Virus record (IMG/VR): IMGVR_UViG_3300021964_000704
Coordinates: 1 to 20,637 of that record
DNA: 20,637 nucleotides
From: a virus
Reading direction: 5' to 3' (one strand)
The notes under the pieces are model-generated. The model was not told the origin of the DNA and searched no databases. It worked only from the letters and a program-made list of their open reading frames with translations. Of this stretch, positions 13,526 to 20,637 are shown piece after piece (positions within the stretch are counted from its first letter, which is position 1; each line of letters starts with the position of its first letter). The translations under genes were made by a program, and so were the position numbers.

Positions 13526-13825
13526 TTAGATCCTTTGTTCTTTTTCTTTCTCTTGTCCATCGTGATCCTCCTTGATCCTGTGCTTGGTTGGGAACTTCTC
13601 GGGTCTGCCCTCGTTCCTTGATGGGGCATACAAGTCCAGCAGTTCAACGCCCCTGGCGTGAGCCACCCTCTTCAACAACACACAGGCCTTCCTGGCACGT
13701 GTGGCGTTGGTCTTGCTTGGATGCTTCATCAATTTCTCGTAGTGTGTGAAGTAGTCGAGGCACAACTGTTTCATCTGCCTGTGCCTGGCCGTCTCCTCTG
13801 GTAATCTGTATAGTTTCCTAATCAT
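13526..13825 (-). CDS. Small basic helical protein, 99 aa
   Basis: Rich in Arg, Lys and His with a helical core: RQMKQLCLDYFTHYEKLM (about 17-34), then a conserved-looking NATRARKACVLLKRVAHARG (about 40-59) and ELLDLYAPSRNEGRP. The end is highly charged and disordered (DHDGQEKEKEQRI). It resembles short phage proteins of unknown function with an R-A-R-K-A-hhh repeat, from memory only. ATG overlaps the stop of the 57-aa gene upstream by four bases (ATGA). It could bind nucleic acid or a head protein; I do not assign a function. Confidence 0.75.
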   Translation of the reverse strand: MIRKLYRLPEETARHRQMKQLCLDYFTHYEKLMKHPSKTNATRARKACVLLKRVAHARGVELLDLYAPSRNEGRPEKFPTKHRIKEDHDGQEKEKEQRI

Positions 13826-13995
13826 AATCGGTAGTGTGAGTTGACACTGATCCTTATATCACTGTCACAGGTCAAGTCACGCTCTTCCCTATAGGGTTTG
13901 ACGTGCGATTTTTTTATTTTGTCAAACAATTCATACTTGTCATGGAACTCCGTGTCCTGTAGGTCAAATGTCGTGGCACCTTTGTCAAATTGCAT
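13822..13995 (-). CDS. Small hypothetical protein, 57 aa
   Basis: Short gene fitting exactly between two others: ATG at 13995 overlaps the SpeD-like stop as TGATG, and its TGA overlaps the next start as ATGA. No other frame fills this 170-base gap. The protein is acidic at the start (MQFDKGATTFDLQDTEFHDK), then KYELFDKIKKSHVKPYREER and LTCDSDIRISVNSHYRL. One cysteine, no membrane segment. Unknown family. The double stop/start overlap is the main evidence that it is real. Confidence 0.75.
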   Translation of the reverse strand: MQFDKGATTFDLQDTEFHDKYELFDKIKKSHVKPYREERDLTCDSDIRISVNSHYRL

Positions 13996-14429
13996 CACGT
14001 GTTCTCCGCTTGTAGATTGTATTGTGCGGCATCTAACACACTGAACTGATTATCAGCCAGTGTTGTGAATCCCTTTTCTCTGTCTAGGTATTTGTAATCC
14101 AATCTCTCGATGTCGAATTGTGCCAACCAAGTGAACACGTCCTTTATCCTGAAGTCCTTACAACTGTAGACGTCCAACTGTATCACGCCGGTCTCTGACC
14201 AAGAATGGAAAGTTATTGAACTGGTGGTGATTATGGCCGTTGAACTCCAACCCAGGTTGCCAGTGTCAAGGCAGTAGGCCGAGTGTGGGCCTGACAGGAT
14301 CTCCATGTCTATCTTTCTGATGAGGCTGGCGATCTCGGCGTCCATACGCTCTTGTGTGAAATCGTTGAGCGGTGGCGAATTGACTTCGGCCCTAATCAGT
14401 AGGTGTTTGTGTTGGAGATGTGGATGCAT
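13995..14429 (-). CDS. speD: S-adenosylmethionine decarboxylase homologue (SpeD-like), 144 aa
   Basis: Bacterial SpeD is a self-cleaving, pyruvoyl-dependent enzyme that makes decarboxylated AdoMet for spermidine synthesis. Here TTSSITFHSWSETG then LDVYSC (68-90) aligns with the family core (ESH-I-S-I-H-T-W-P-E, then D-x-F-T-C). S70, H75 and C90 have the same spacing (5 and 15) as Ser63, His68 and Cys83 of the Thermotoga maritima enzyme. Length 144 fits the short bacterial form, and it starts with HKHLLIRAEV as expected. Deviations: the Glu and His around the cleavage Ser are Thr69 and Ser71, and the Pro of TWPE is Ser78. Homology is strong. AdoMet specificity is not certain, since related homologues are reported to decarboxylate arginine or ornithine. 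ATG lies inside the portal gene end (38-base overlap). Confidence 0.75.
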   Translation of the reverse strand: MHPHLQHKHLLIRAEVNSPPLNDFTQERMDAEIASLIRKIDMEILSGPHSAYCLDTGNLGWSSTAIITTSSITFHSWSETGVIQLDVYSCKDFRIKDVFTWLAQFDIERLDYKYLDREKGFTTLADNQFSVLDAAQYNLQAENT

Positions 14430-15951
14430 TGTTCAAATTTAATAACTCTTGTTTAGCCGCGGTTATGTCTGCTTGACTGATTTCTGAATGCATCTGTAGG
14501 ATCTGCTGATCCGTGTAAGATTGCATTATCATCTCTTGAATGTGTTGTGATCTGTTCGCAGGAGTGGTGACTGGATGTTGCATCTCCTGTATTTCTTCAT
14601 CGTCGTCTGCCAGCAGTTCGACTATCTTGTTGTCCAACATTGTTTTGACCTTTGGTGTCGCCGTCGCACTGTCTCTCTGGGCCACTGCGGCTTTCTGTAT
14701 GATCTCCATGTCGATGTTCTTGTCTTTGATGTGGAACGCTGTGGGATATTTTATTTCACCATCCCAGGCCTGTCCTTGCCATAGTCCAAACAGTCTGAAG
14801 ATGTTCTCTTCCGACAGTTCGAGATTCTTGGCCTTCTCTGATAGTTTGGCGTCCAAGAGCATGTATTCTGATTGCATGGCTAGACCACTCATCTGTCTTG
14901 TCTCAACTGCCCTGATCGCTCCAAGGTGTGCCATCCTGTCGATGGACTTGACTGTGTTCTCCATCGTCTCTAGGATTGCTTGTAGGTTACCACCTGATGG
15001 CTGAAGCAAGAACGGCTTAAGGTTACCGTCAAGTTCTTCTGGCATGGTTATTATGGCACCGGCACCTGCTGATGCCTGCACTGAATTCGTTTTGACCAGT
15101 GATGGGTGATTGGTCAGTCTTATCAACTGCTCCGCCTCACTGTTCAGTGAGTGAAGGAATCTCTGACTCTGTGCGATGTCGTTGATGTCTGAAACACCTA
15201 TGCCCCTGATTGGTCCCCTGTTGGCATATACCCAAACAGCAGGCACCTTGCCCAGCGTGTTTGGTCTCTCATTGATCAATTGTAAATTTTGTTTCTCGTC
15301 CGTGTTGAATGCTTCCAGTGTGATCTTGTCTTTGGTCCAAGTCCTCACGTAAAATTCTGCTGACTGTTCCCACATTCTGTCATCCTCTTCAAGGAACTTG
15401 ACCATCTCTAATTCGTAGTGCCCATTTGGCTGTCGGATGAATTTCCAATCTAACACGTTCTCTGGTGTGTAGATAGTCACGTATGGTCTGATGTCTTGTG
15501 CCAATTCTTCGGCCCTTGTGCCCACCTGCATTTCAGGTCTGTCAACGAGAACCACGCAGTGTCCGTAGATAGAACTCTGTAGATTGGCCTCCCTCATGAA
15601 TGAATCCCAACTCCTTCCTTCCAGATCGCAATCTTTCAAGAAATTTTCCATCTCTGGTGTGTTCTGTAACCAACCGAAATCCCTCTTTGGTTCTTGCCTG
15701 TATAGGAAACTGTTGTAGATGTGACAAACGCTCCTACAATGATTGTCTACGGCAGATTGATCCAACCTGTTGAAGTATTCGCTGTCTGACTCATATTGAT
15801 ATTTTGTTAGGTATTGTCCCTGTTTGTATTCGTTGCCACCTAGGTAACTTCTCTTTAGGAATCTGTATTGGTCAATGTAGTTGTCGTAATCTTTGTGTGT
15901 GGGCAATCCTTTGACACTGCCGTTGATTGTTGTTTGGTGGTAGTTGGCCAT
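14392..15951 (-). CDS. Portal protein, 519 aa
   Basis: Forms the dodecameric ring at the vertex through which DNA is packaged and exits. Evidence: directly downstream of the large terminase and upstream of head genes, with portal-like length. Landmarks are YDNYIDQYRFLKRSYLGG and EYFNRLDQSAVDNHCRSVCHI near the start. The wing or stem has RPYVTIYTPENVLDWKF (about 152-168) and LGKVPAVWVYANRG. The helical stem has SDINDIAQSQRFLHSLNSEAEQ followed by a basic-to-polar ATTP-rich segment. LGAIRAVETRQMSGLAMQSEY is like SPP1/DUF4055-type portals. The C-terminal tail is Thr/Pro-rich (STSPTQTPTD) and disordered. TAATG joins it to terL. Confidence 0.9.
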   Translation of the reverse strand: MANYHQTTINGSVKGLPTHKDYDNYIDQYRFLKRSYLGGNEYKQGQYLTKYQYESDSEYFNRLDQSAVDNHCRSVCHIYNSFLYRQEPKRDFGWLQNTPEMENFLKDCDLEGRSWDSFMREANLQSSIYGHCVVLVDRPEMQVGTRAEELAQDIRPYVTIYTPENVLDWKFIRQPNGHYELEMVKFLEEDDRMWEQSAEFYVRTWTKDKITLEAFNTDEKQNLQLINERPNTLGKVPAVWVYANRGPIRGIGVSDINDIAQSQRFLHSLNSEAEQLIRLTNHPSLVKTNSVQASAGAGAIITMPEELDGNLKPFLLQPSGGNLQAILETMENTVKSIDRMAHLGAIRAVETRQMSGLAMQSEYMLLDAKLSEKAKNLELSEENIFRLFGLWQGQAWDGEIKYPTAFHIKDKNIDMEIIQKAAVAQRDSATATPKVKTMLDNKIVELLADDDEEIQEMQHPVTTPANRSQHIQEMIMQSYTDQQILQMHSEISQADITAAKQELLNLNNASTSPTQTPTD

Positions 15952-17192
15952 TATCTTATAACTCCTGTTTTGACTGCAAATCTTTCGTTTGGTGTTGGCT
16001 CATACAAGGTCTTGATTGGGTATAAAAATGATATTTTGTAACCAAGACTGTCGGTGAAATGATCATATCCTTGTGTTTTATCAGGCAAAGTTGTTCCCTC
16101 TTTGTAAATCTGTTTCGCTATGCTATTTAACATATTCTTGCACTTGGGGTCAATATAGATATCTCGCTTGCCTGACGCTGAACACAACTTGGCATTGACA
16201 GAATTGATCCTGTCCCTGACTGCCATGTGCCTCGGCATCACTTTGCAAATGAAGCCCGCGTTCTGAAGGATTGATAGGTCCGTCCTGCCTCCGGCTGATG
16301 TCTTCCTGGCCCTGGACGCTGGATCCGGATACACGAATATCTTCTTGCCTGGATATCTACGATGTATCTCCTGACACATCTCGTCAGTGTTCGAACTCCA
16401 GATCTGTATCTCATCAAAGATGTTTACCACATCATTATGTATGTAACTGACCACTGCACTCATCGGGTCAAGGTTGAAATCCATTCCGATGTGTATTATG
16501 TTGTTGTCCAACGGTGGTATGATCTTCTTGACGTTTTCTTTCATGCTAAAATTATAGATCACCCCAGAATAGGATTCCCACGTGGCCTCATATTCTTGCC
16601 TATAGGTCTTGCTGTCGAGGTCACTTTTGGCCTGTTCTATCTCCTGCTGGTCAACCCAACCACCCTGCACTGTGGTGTATTGATAACTTGACCATTCTTC
16701 CTCGGTCTGATCCTGACCCCGCTGGTAGAGATCATAGAACCAGTTCATTCCTTTTGGTGTGCCAATGAACATGGCCTTGCCTTTGGTGTCTGACAGCGTG
16801 GGACGGAGAACTTCGGTGAATGCACTCTCTTGGATATCAGCACACTCATCTAAGACTAGAAAATTTATACCAACGCCACGCAGGGAGTCAGGATTGTCAG
16901 CACCCCTTAGACAGATCCTTGATCCGTTTTTTAATATCACTGTGAGTTCTGCCTCGTTGATGTTCTTGACCCAACGTAGGTCTTTCAATATTTTTTTAAG
17001 TTTGATCCATGCTATCTGTTTGGCCTGTCTGTATGAAGGTGCCACATACCAACAAACCTTGCCTGGATCCCGGGCGTAGTAGCAAAGTTCTCTGATGGCC
17101 AGTGTGGTCTTGCCTACCCTTCTTCCCGCCACACAGACACGGAACCTGGCCGGGTCATCCGCAACTGCACGTTGTGGTCCTGATAGTTTCAT
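15951..17192 (-). CDS. terL: Terminase large subunit, 413 aa
   Basis: Packaging ATPase and DNA-cleaving nuclease. Walker A VAGRRVGKTT is at 21-30, Walker B FLVLDE at 111-116 (catalytic Glu116) and the coupling motif IGTPKG at 143-148. RNase H-like nuclease residues follow: D238 in GMDFN, D290 in VYPDP and D378 or D381 in HFTDSLGY. All parts are intact, and 413 aa is short but complete for the family. The Q-motif region is brief (PQRAVADDP). ATG lies 33 bases after the terS stop, with no strong AAGGAG but with an A/T-rich leader. Confidence 0.95.
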   Translation of the reverse strand: MKLSGPQRAVADDPARFRVCVAGRRVGKTTLAIRELCYYARDPGKVCWYVAPSYRQAKQIAWIKLKKILKDLRWVKNINEAELTVILKNGSRICLRGADNPDSLRGVGINFLVLDECADIQESAFTEVLRPTLSDTKGKAMFIGTPKGMNWFYDLYQRGQDQTEEEWSSYQYTTVQGGWVDQQEIEQAKSDLDSKTYRQEYEATWESYSGVIYNFSMKENVKKIIPPLDNNIIHIGMDFNLDPMSAVVSYIHNDVVNIFDEIQIWSSNTDEMCQEIHRRYPGKKIFVYPDPASRARKTSAGGRTDLSILQNAGFICKVMPRHMAVRDRINSVNAKLCSASGKRDIYIDPKCKNMLNSIAKQIYKEGTTLPDKTQGYDHFTDSLGYKISFLYPIKTLYEPTPNERFAVKTGVIR

Positions 17193-17225
17193 TATATGTA
17201 GTTATTTGGGTTGTAGAAACAACCG

Positions 17226-17534
17226 TTATTTCTCTTCCCAAGGAAGAGGTGCTGTGTTCTCTTCGTTGGTTGGCTGGTCCGCTTGGTCTAGATATTGTTT
17301 GCCCATCCATATAAGCATCCTGACATCGCCCTGAAGTGCTTTCTCCATCTGGGCTCTCCTTAAGGATCTCTTGCCTTCCGCCCTGCCCTTCTCGATCAAG
17401 TTCTTGAATCTCTTCTCCAGCGTGGCTATTGATGTGCCGGCTATCTCTGCTATCTCTGTGTATGAACAGTGTATTGACGCCAACTTGAATATCAAGTCGT
17501 GGTCTAATTTGTATGATTTCTTTGATGCGTCCAT
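17226..17534 (-). CDS. terS: Terminase small subunit, 102 aa
   Basis: Recognises packaging DNA and loads TerL. The N-terminus holds a helix-turn-helix: IHCSYTEIAEIAGTSIATLE followed by KRFKNLIEKGRAEG (about 21-54). The oligomerisation helices RSLRRAQMEKALQGDVRMLI and WMGKQYLDQ follow. The end ENTAPLPWEEK is a free acidic tail that may touch TerL. Position directly before terL confirms it. Strong AAGGAG precedes the ATG, and TAATG overlaps the previous stop. Confidence 0.92.
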   Translation of the reverse strand: MDASKKSYKLDHDLIFKLASIHCSYTEIAEIAGTSIATLEKRFKNLIEKGRAEGKRSLRRAQMEKALQGDVRMLIWMGKQYLDQADQPTNEENTAPLPWEEK

Positions 17535-17881
17535 TATAAAGTTTTCTCCTTGACGATGATCCGGAATGATCTCGAATCAGTGTCACCAAGGTTGGTGGTT
17601 ATCGTGGTCTTGATTGTGTAGATGTTATTGACCGTGCCGCCTTCGAGCCTGATGTTGACCAGAACGCCTCCGGTCACCAGCACGTCGGTGGCCGCGTTGG
17701 TGGGGTGTTGTAATGGTGCGGCATCACCCGATATGGTCTCTATGGTCACTGTCGCTCCTGTGACGCTGTCACTGGCATTAAGGTAGTCTGTGAAATCTAA
17801 ACCATACTGCACATTGGCATCTGGAGATTTTTCTATATAGAGGCCATCGTTATCTCTTTTAAATCCGGTTAAATTGGCCAT
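17534..17881 (-). CDS. Small Ig-like beta-sandwich virion protein, 115 aa
   Basis: The sequence reads as one Ig-like domain: YGLDFTDYLNASDSVTGAT, then VTIETISGDAAPLQHP, a Gly strand (LVTGGVLVNIRLEGGTVNN) and a final strand pair IYTIKTTITTNLGDTDSRSF then RIIVKEKTL. Small phage proteins with this layout are seen next to fiber genes and serve as adaptors or decorations; that link is from memory. It sits between the repeat-rich adhesin and terS, with TAATG at both ends and AAGGAG before the ATG. No cysteine. Confidence 0.8.
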   Translation of the reverse strand: MANLTGFKRDNDGLYIEKSPDANVQYGLDFTDYLNASDSVTGATVTIETISGDAAPLQHPTNAATDVLVTGGVLVNIRLEGGTVNNIYTIKTTITTNLGDTDSRSFRIIVKEKTL

Positions 17882-19908
17882 TACTGTGAACTCCTTACTC
17901 TTGGAGTTGAGAATCTATTACTGAATGGTGGTATTCTCAATTTGATACTCCTTGTTTCTTGTGGGACCAGATAGTCTCCTGTTTCTTGTGTGATAGTATT
18001 TAACCTGTTTTCTGCCATTACCAATGTTTGCCTATTTTCTTCCGGCAACACAATACGCCTGATCTCCTGTGATATCTTAGTGGTGTTGTATGGATCTGCC
18101 GAATAGAAGATCCTACCGACCGTGAGTGTGCCCGCAGAGGCCACCATGTCGGAGAACCCAGCAGGTTTGAATGTTGGAGAAAGATCAAATTCAGTAGCGG
18201 TAGTGATCGTTGCTTGACCTGAAGGTTTGAATGTTGGTTCAACCGCGAATGTAAAGGCTACATCAATGTCAGCAAATGTGTCTGTTATCGCATTCGCGGT
18301 TAAAACTGGTGTGAATGCACCGGTTATGACAATAGGTGTGTCATCTAATGAGTATGATATGTTGGCAGTCAGTGATGGTGCGAATGCACCAGATAGGTCT
18401 GCTTCTACATCTATCACGCCCGATGCTGTGAAATTGGTAGTGAACTGTGCGGTCAGCCCTGCCTGTGACGCCTGCTCAAACGCTGAGTCCTCGTCAAAAG
18501 TGAATGTGCCAGTGTAAGTGACCACATCTCCCAGTATGAAACTTGGTATGGTGATGAGACTGCCAGCGGTGCCAATGATGTAGGGTTTCTCCCACACATC
18601 GTCCGGCCAGTTGTCCCAGGTCTGCTCGTTGCCCAACCAGGTTGAAACGGGCCAACTGTCCCAATCTGCGTCCGCCAGGAAGTTCCAGGTGTATTCACCC
18701 TGGTCAAGTGCGAAGTTGTCAATTGAGTAGCCAGGTTCAAAATAACTGTTGAGGTTGAATGAGTCCCAGGTGTAGTCACCCGTGATGTCGTAGATAAGGC
18801 CCGCTGATGTTGATGTTGACACCTGTGCGGTGAGTTCATCAGTGATGCCAAATATTACATGGCCATCTGAGGCCTGCGTGGTGGCGGCCTGCAGTGTGGC
18901 ATCAGCCAGTTTGAGGTTGGCTGTAGATGCTATTAAATCCGCTGTTGTGGTGATATCTTGATCTATGCCCAGTTTAAATGCGATTTGTTTTTCAAAAACA
19001 CTGTTGATAGAAATCTCACACTGGCCAAAAATTTGATTGAAACTTAATTCCTCTACAGCAGTTGTCGTTGATAAATTTTTTGAGATATCGTATTTGTAAT
19101 TGGCTTCACAGGTCAATGTGCTTGATACTGATATTGGATCAATTGAATCATTGCCAACCCCATCAATGGCGAATAGGTTGGCTTCCCAACTTCTCTGCAC
19201 TGTTCCAAGGAAGTATAATCTTGGTTCTTGTGAACCTGCGGGATTCACCCTTGGATCAATTTGAAAAGTGGCACCTCGCCAGCCTGACTGTCCTGGTGCG
19301 TAGATATCTAGATCCCAACCAAGATCTGTGTGTGGGGTCTGCTCACCACCCGTTACCGCGGAACCAGTGGAAGTGAAGGTGACTGTGCCGCCACCAAACC
19401 CATCCATTGGATCATCTGCAGTGATGTAACTGCCCCTATCTGAAAGATTGTATTGCTGTGAGAAATCATTGCTACCACTGAGATTCTCGTTGTAATCAAT
19501 TGAGTAGTAGTGCGGATGACCAGTGTTTGTGTTGCCCTCAAGTATTTGTAATTTTGGAACATACTGTCCTGTCACTGCCGCCTTACATTTATCAACGGTC
19601 AGAACACTGTCATAACCAGATCTTGGATCACCGTGTGAAAGATCACAGACTAATTTATTGATACCACTCTGGCTACTGTTTATTCCACCTGATGCCTTGG
19701 CCAACTCAGGTGAACCTGTATACCAAGTGATCTGCCAAGCAGTGCCGTCGCTGGGTCCATTGGTAAGAGATGATTTCCTGAAAGTGGCGTATGGCGGGAC
19801 TATCTGTGTGCCATATCCAACAGAACTGACACCAAAAGTTTCAGATGTTGGCGTGGTTGTTAGGTTACCATTCGCATCTTTGTATACGAATTGTTTTGTG
19901 TCTGACAC
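17881..19908 (-). CDS. Repeat-rich virion adhesin or fiber protein, 675 aa
   Basis: Probably a tail fiber-type structural protein. N-terminal 1-270 is Gly/Ser/Asn-rich with aromatic residues (VGYGTQIVPPYATFRKSS, then DGFGGGTVTFTSTGSA). Residues 379-441 are Trp-rich (YTWDSF, DADWDSWPVSTW, QTWDNWPDDVW). Residues 490-580 alternate beta-rich repeats (ITGAFTPVLTANAITDT; PTFKPSG at 558-564 and PTFKPAG at 578-584). Residues 613-653 hold five exact 9-residue repeats (E615, E624, E633, E642, E651, mostly E-N/T-R). Start is GTG 19908, with AGGAGG in a small hairpin just upstream. Trp-rich and ENR-type repeats remind me of marine phage virion proteins. Receptor is unknown. Confidence 0.8.
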   Translation of the reverse strand: MSDTKQFVYKDANGNLTTTPTSETFGVSSVGYGTQIVPPYATFRKSSLTNGPSDGTAWQITWYTGSPELAKASGGINSSQSGINKLVCDLSHGDPRSGYDSVLTVDKCKAAVTGQYVPKLQILEGNTNTGHPHYYSIDYNENLSGSNDFSQQYNLSDRGSYITADDPMDGFGGGTVTFTSTGSAVTGGEQTPHTDLGWDLDIYAPGQSGWRGATFQIDPRVNPAGSQEPRLYFLGTVQRSWEANLFAIDGVGNDSIDPISVSSTLTCEANYKYDISKNLSTTTAVEELSFNQIFGQCEISINSVFEKQIAFKLGIDQDITTTADLIASTANLKLADATLQAATTQASDGHVIFGITDELTAQVSTSTSAGLIYDITGDYTWDSFNLNSYFEPGYSIDNFALDQGEYTWNFLADADWDSWPVSTWLGNEQTWDNWPDDVWEKPYIIGTAGSLITIPSFILGDVVTYTGTFTFDEDSAFEQASQAGLTAQFTTNFTASGVIDVEADLSGAFAPSLTANISYSLDDTPIVITGAFTPVLTANAITDTFADIDVAFTFAVEPTFKPSGQATITTATEFDLSPTFKPAGFSDMVASAGTLTVGRIFYSADPYNTTKISQEIRRIVLPEENRQTLVMAENRLNTITQETGDYLVPQETRSIKLRIPPFSNRFSTPRVRSSQ
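17935..18072 (-). repeat. 9-residue repeat array inside the adhesin C-terminus
   Basis: In protein residues 613-658 a Glu recurs at exact 9-residue spacing (615, 624, 633, 642, 651), followed by I-R, N-R, N-R, T-G and T-R. Between them lies a hydrophobic strand (RRIVLP, QTLVMA, LNTITQ, DYLVPQ, SIKLRI). This suggests a short beta-strand stack or solenoid. The last repeat precedes a basic end (NRFSTPRVRSSQ). Confidence 0.7.
18586..18774 (-). repeat. Trp-rich segment of the adhesin
   Basis: Residues 379-441 include several copies of a T/D-W-D/N-x-W/F pattern (TWDSF, TWNF, DWDSWP, TWL, TWDNWPDDVW). Spacing is irregular, so it is a motif cluster rather than a tandem repeat. Possible carbohydrate-contact or trimer-core region; no function is demonstrated. 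Confidence 0.45.
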
Positions 19909-19923
19909 AGGAGTTGTCCTCCT
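19909..19923 (-). promoter_or_regulatory. Hairpin covering the adhesin ribosome-binding site
   Basis: Minus strand AGGAG, loop GACAA, CTCCT, ending next to the GTG start at 19908. The strong AAAGGAGG site is half of the 5-bp stem, so translation of the adhesin may be lowered or depend on ribosomes coming from the upstream gene, whose stop is 19 bases away. Confidence 0.45.
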
Positions 19924-19926
19924 TTA

Positions 19927-20400
19927 TTAAGCGAGACTGATGCTTAGGTTTCCAGTTGATACTGTGAATTGGTCTCCGCTTGAAACTGTCTTAGATGTTG
20001 TCAATGCTCCGTAGAACAGGACATTTCCACCTGTGCTGGCGTCCATGATGGCGATGTGAGTCACAACCTGTCCAGTTGAACCTGCCGTGTCGTAGTTGGC
20101 AGTGGCCACTGGGAATGATACCGTGGCGTTGGTCTCAATGGTTCCTGTTGTTGTCGTTCCCGCCGCCGCGAAAGTCACTGACTGTCTTGCATATGATCCG
20201 TTGTTGATCTCAAAGTATCCCCAGTTCGCTGTGCTGGCTGATGCGTTGGTTCCTGACTCTAATGCGTCTCCGGCGTCGTTGGTGCCGTTGTCTGCGAATA
20301 GGGCCACATACACAGTTGATGGTGGATTGTAATCTCCAGCCGTCTGTCTAAGTGTATGGTCTAATAATTTGTCTTCTAAGTAGTTTGATGCCGCTGACAT
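19927..20400 (-). CDS. Small virion protein, fiber-associated type, 157 aa
   Basis: The N-terminal helix (MSAASNYLEDKLLDHTLR) is followed by STVYVALFADN, then beta-rich Thr/Ala/Ser/Gly segments (YARQSVTFAAAGTTTTGTIE, VVTHIAIMDASTGG, FYGALTTSKTVSSGDQFTV). This opening plus VYVALF is a pattern I know from phage tail-fiber-associated proteins of unknown mechanism; no formal family is assigned. No cysteine, signal or membrane segment. Strong AAAGGAG precedes ATG 20400. It ends just before the adhesin gene, and the product is probably part of the same fiber or baseplate set. Confidence 0.8.
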   Translation of the reverse strand: MSAASNYLEDKLLDHTLRQTAGDYNPPSTVYVALFADNGTNDAGDALESGTNASASTANWGYFEINNGSYARQSVTFAAAGTTTTGTIETNATVSFPVATANYDTAGSTGQVVTHIAIMDASTGGNVLFYGALTTSKTVSSGDQFTVSTGNLSISLA

Positions 20401-20414
20401 AATTTGTTTCTCCT

Positions 20415-20428
20415 TTGTAAATTTACAA
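20415..20428. promoter_or_regulatory. 14-base palindrome before the 157-aa gene
   Basis: Perfect palindrome TTGTAAATTTACAA overlapping the ribosome-binding site region (AAAGGAGA, 20416-20409 on the minus strand). It could be an operator or a small hairpin affecting translation start. No promoter boxes are clear next to it. Confidence 0.35.
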
Positions 20429-20441
20429 TGTTATTTATTTG

Positions 20442-20637
20442 TTAGGTTGCTGTTATCCTGAACGTCACTGATGGTGCTCCCGCACTGAATCCCCCATTCG
20501 TGACATCGGCATGGAACATCAGTCCTTTGGGATTACCTGATCCTCCAAACGTCACACTGCCTAAATTGTCTGGGAAACTGGGCAAGGTCAGTGTTGATGA
20601 TGTGGTGCCATCACCGCTGTAAGACCTATAAAGATGA
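20442..20637 (-). CDS. C-terminal 64 residues of a virion protein, cut by window edge
   Basis: Open frame from the right edge to TAA at 20444-20442. Residues are beta-rich and Gly/Ser/Thr-rich (YRSYSGDGTTSSTLTLPSF, DNLGSVTFGGSGNPKG, FSAGAPSVTFRITAT), typical of a structural or fiber protein. The N-terminal part is outside the window. It belongs to the same operon and direction as the next gene, 41 bases on. Family not recognised. Confidence 0.75.
   Translation of the reverse strand, partial: HLYRSYSGDGTTSSTLTLPSFPDNLGSVTFGGSGNPKGLMFHADVTNGGFSAGAPSVTFRITAT

Noticed and set aside
17155-17589. 144-aa minus-strand ORF overlapping the small terminase gene
   Set aside because: Arg/Ser-rich chance frame; the small terminase reading with HTH and good ribosome-binding site is far better.

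Overview
The window is the virion-structure and packaging region of a long-tailed, siphovirus-like dsDNA phage. Almost every gene lies on the minus strand, so the operon reads from high to low coordinates. No integrase, replication, lysis, tRNA or CRISPR genes are visible. Gene style (very compact, Trp-rich and ENR-repeat adhesin, SpeD-like auxiliary gene) resembles uncultured marine phages. That habitat is my inference, and the host cannot be named from sequence alone; ordinary AAGGAG ribosome-binding sites and sigma70-type promoters fit a Gram-negative bacterium.

Layout in transcription order: 20637-17534 holds adhesin or fiber-associated genes (the first cut by the window edge, then a 157-aa virion protein, a 675-aa repeat-rich protein and a small Ig-like protein). 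17534-14392 holds small terminase, large terminase and portal. 14429-13035 holds an accessory block of four small genes: a SpeD (AdoMet decarboxylase) homologue, a 57-aa gene, a 99-aa helical basic protein and a 156-aa protein with a CPFAK motif. 12973-11360 holds scaffold and major capsid protein, then an intrinsic terminator at 11293-11325. 11211-8869 holds connector, tail terminator, a 67-aa protein, tail tube, an HK97-gp10-like protein and the tail assembly chaperone pair, in which a -1 frame gives a GT-type fusion that is easy to miss. 8868-2786 holds tape measure, distal tail-like protein, gpL/DUF2163-like protein, a GNAT-like small protein in the slot often held by a tail peptidase, and the gpJ-like hub, followed by a doubtful 61-aa ORF.

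Left of the tail operon is an accessory region. Two plus-strand genes of unknown function (1664-2544) converge on the tail operon. Divergent from them are two minus-strand cassettes, a putative HExxH metalloprotease and an 88-aa protein, each driven by a near-identical promoter and leader.

The genes work as one assembly line: terminase packages DNA through the portal into a scaffolded HK97-fold capsid, the connector and terminator join the tail, and the chaperones load the tape measure (695 aa, about 100 nm of tail by the usual 1.5 angstrom per residue rule). Eleven gene junctions use the same TAATG stop/start overlap, so translational coupling is the dominant regulatory theme.

Items most worth a second look: the SpeD homologue inside the head operon with conserved catalytic spacing, the unannotated GT frameshift, the twin promoter cassettes around the metalloprotease, a 180-residue insertion in the hub, and the exact 9-residue repeat in the adhesin.
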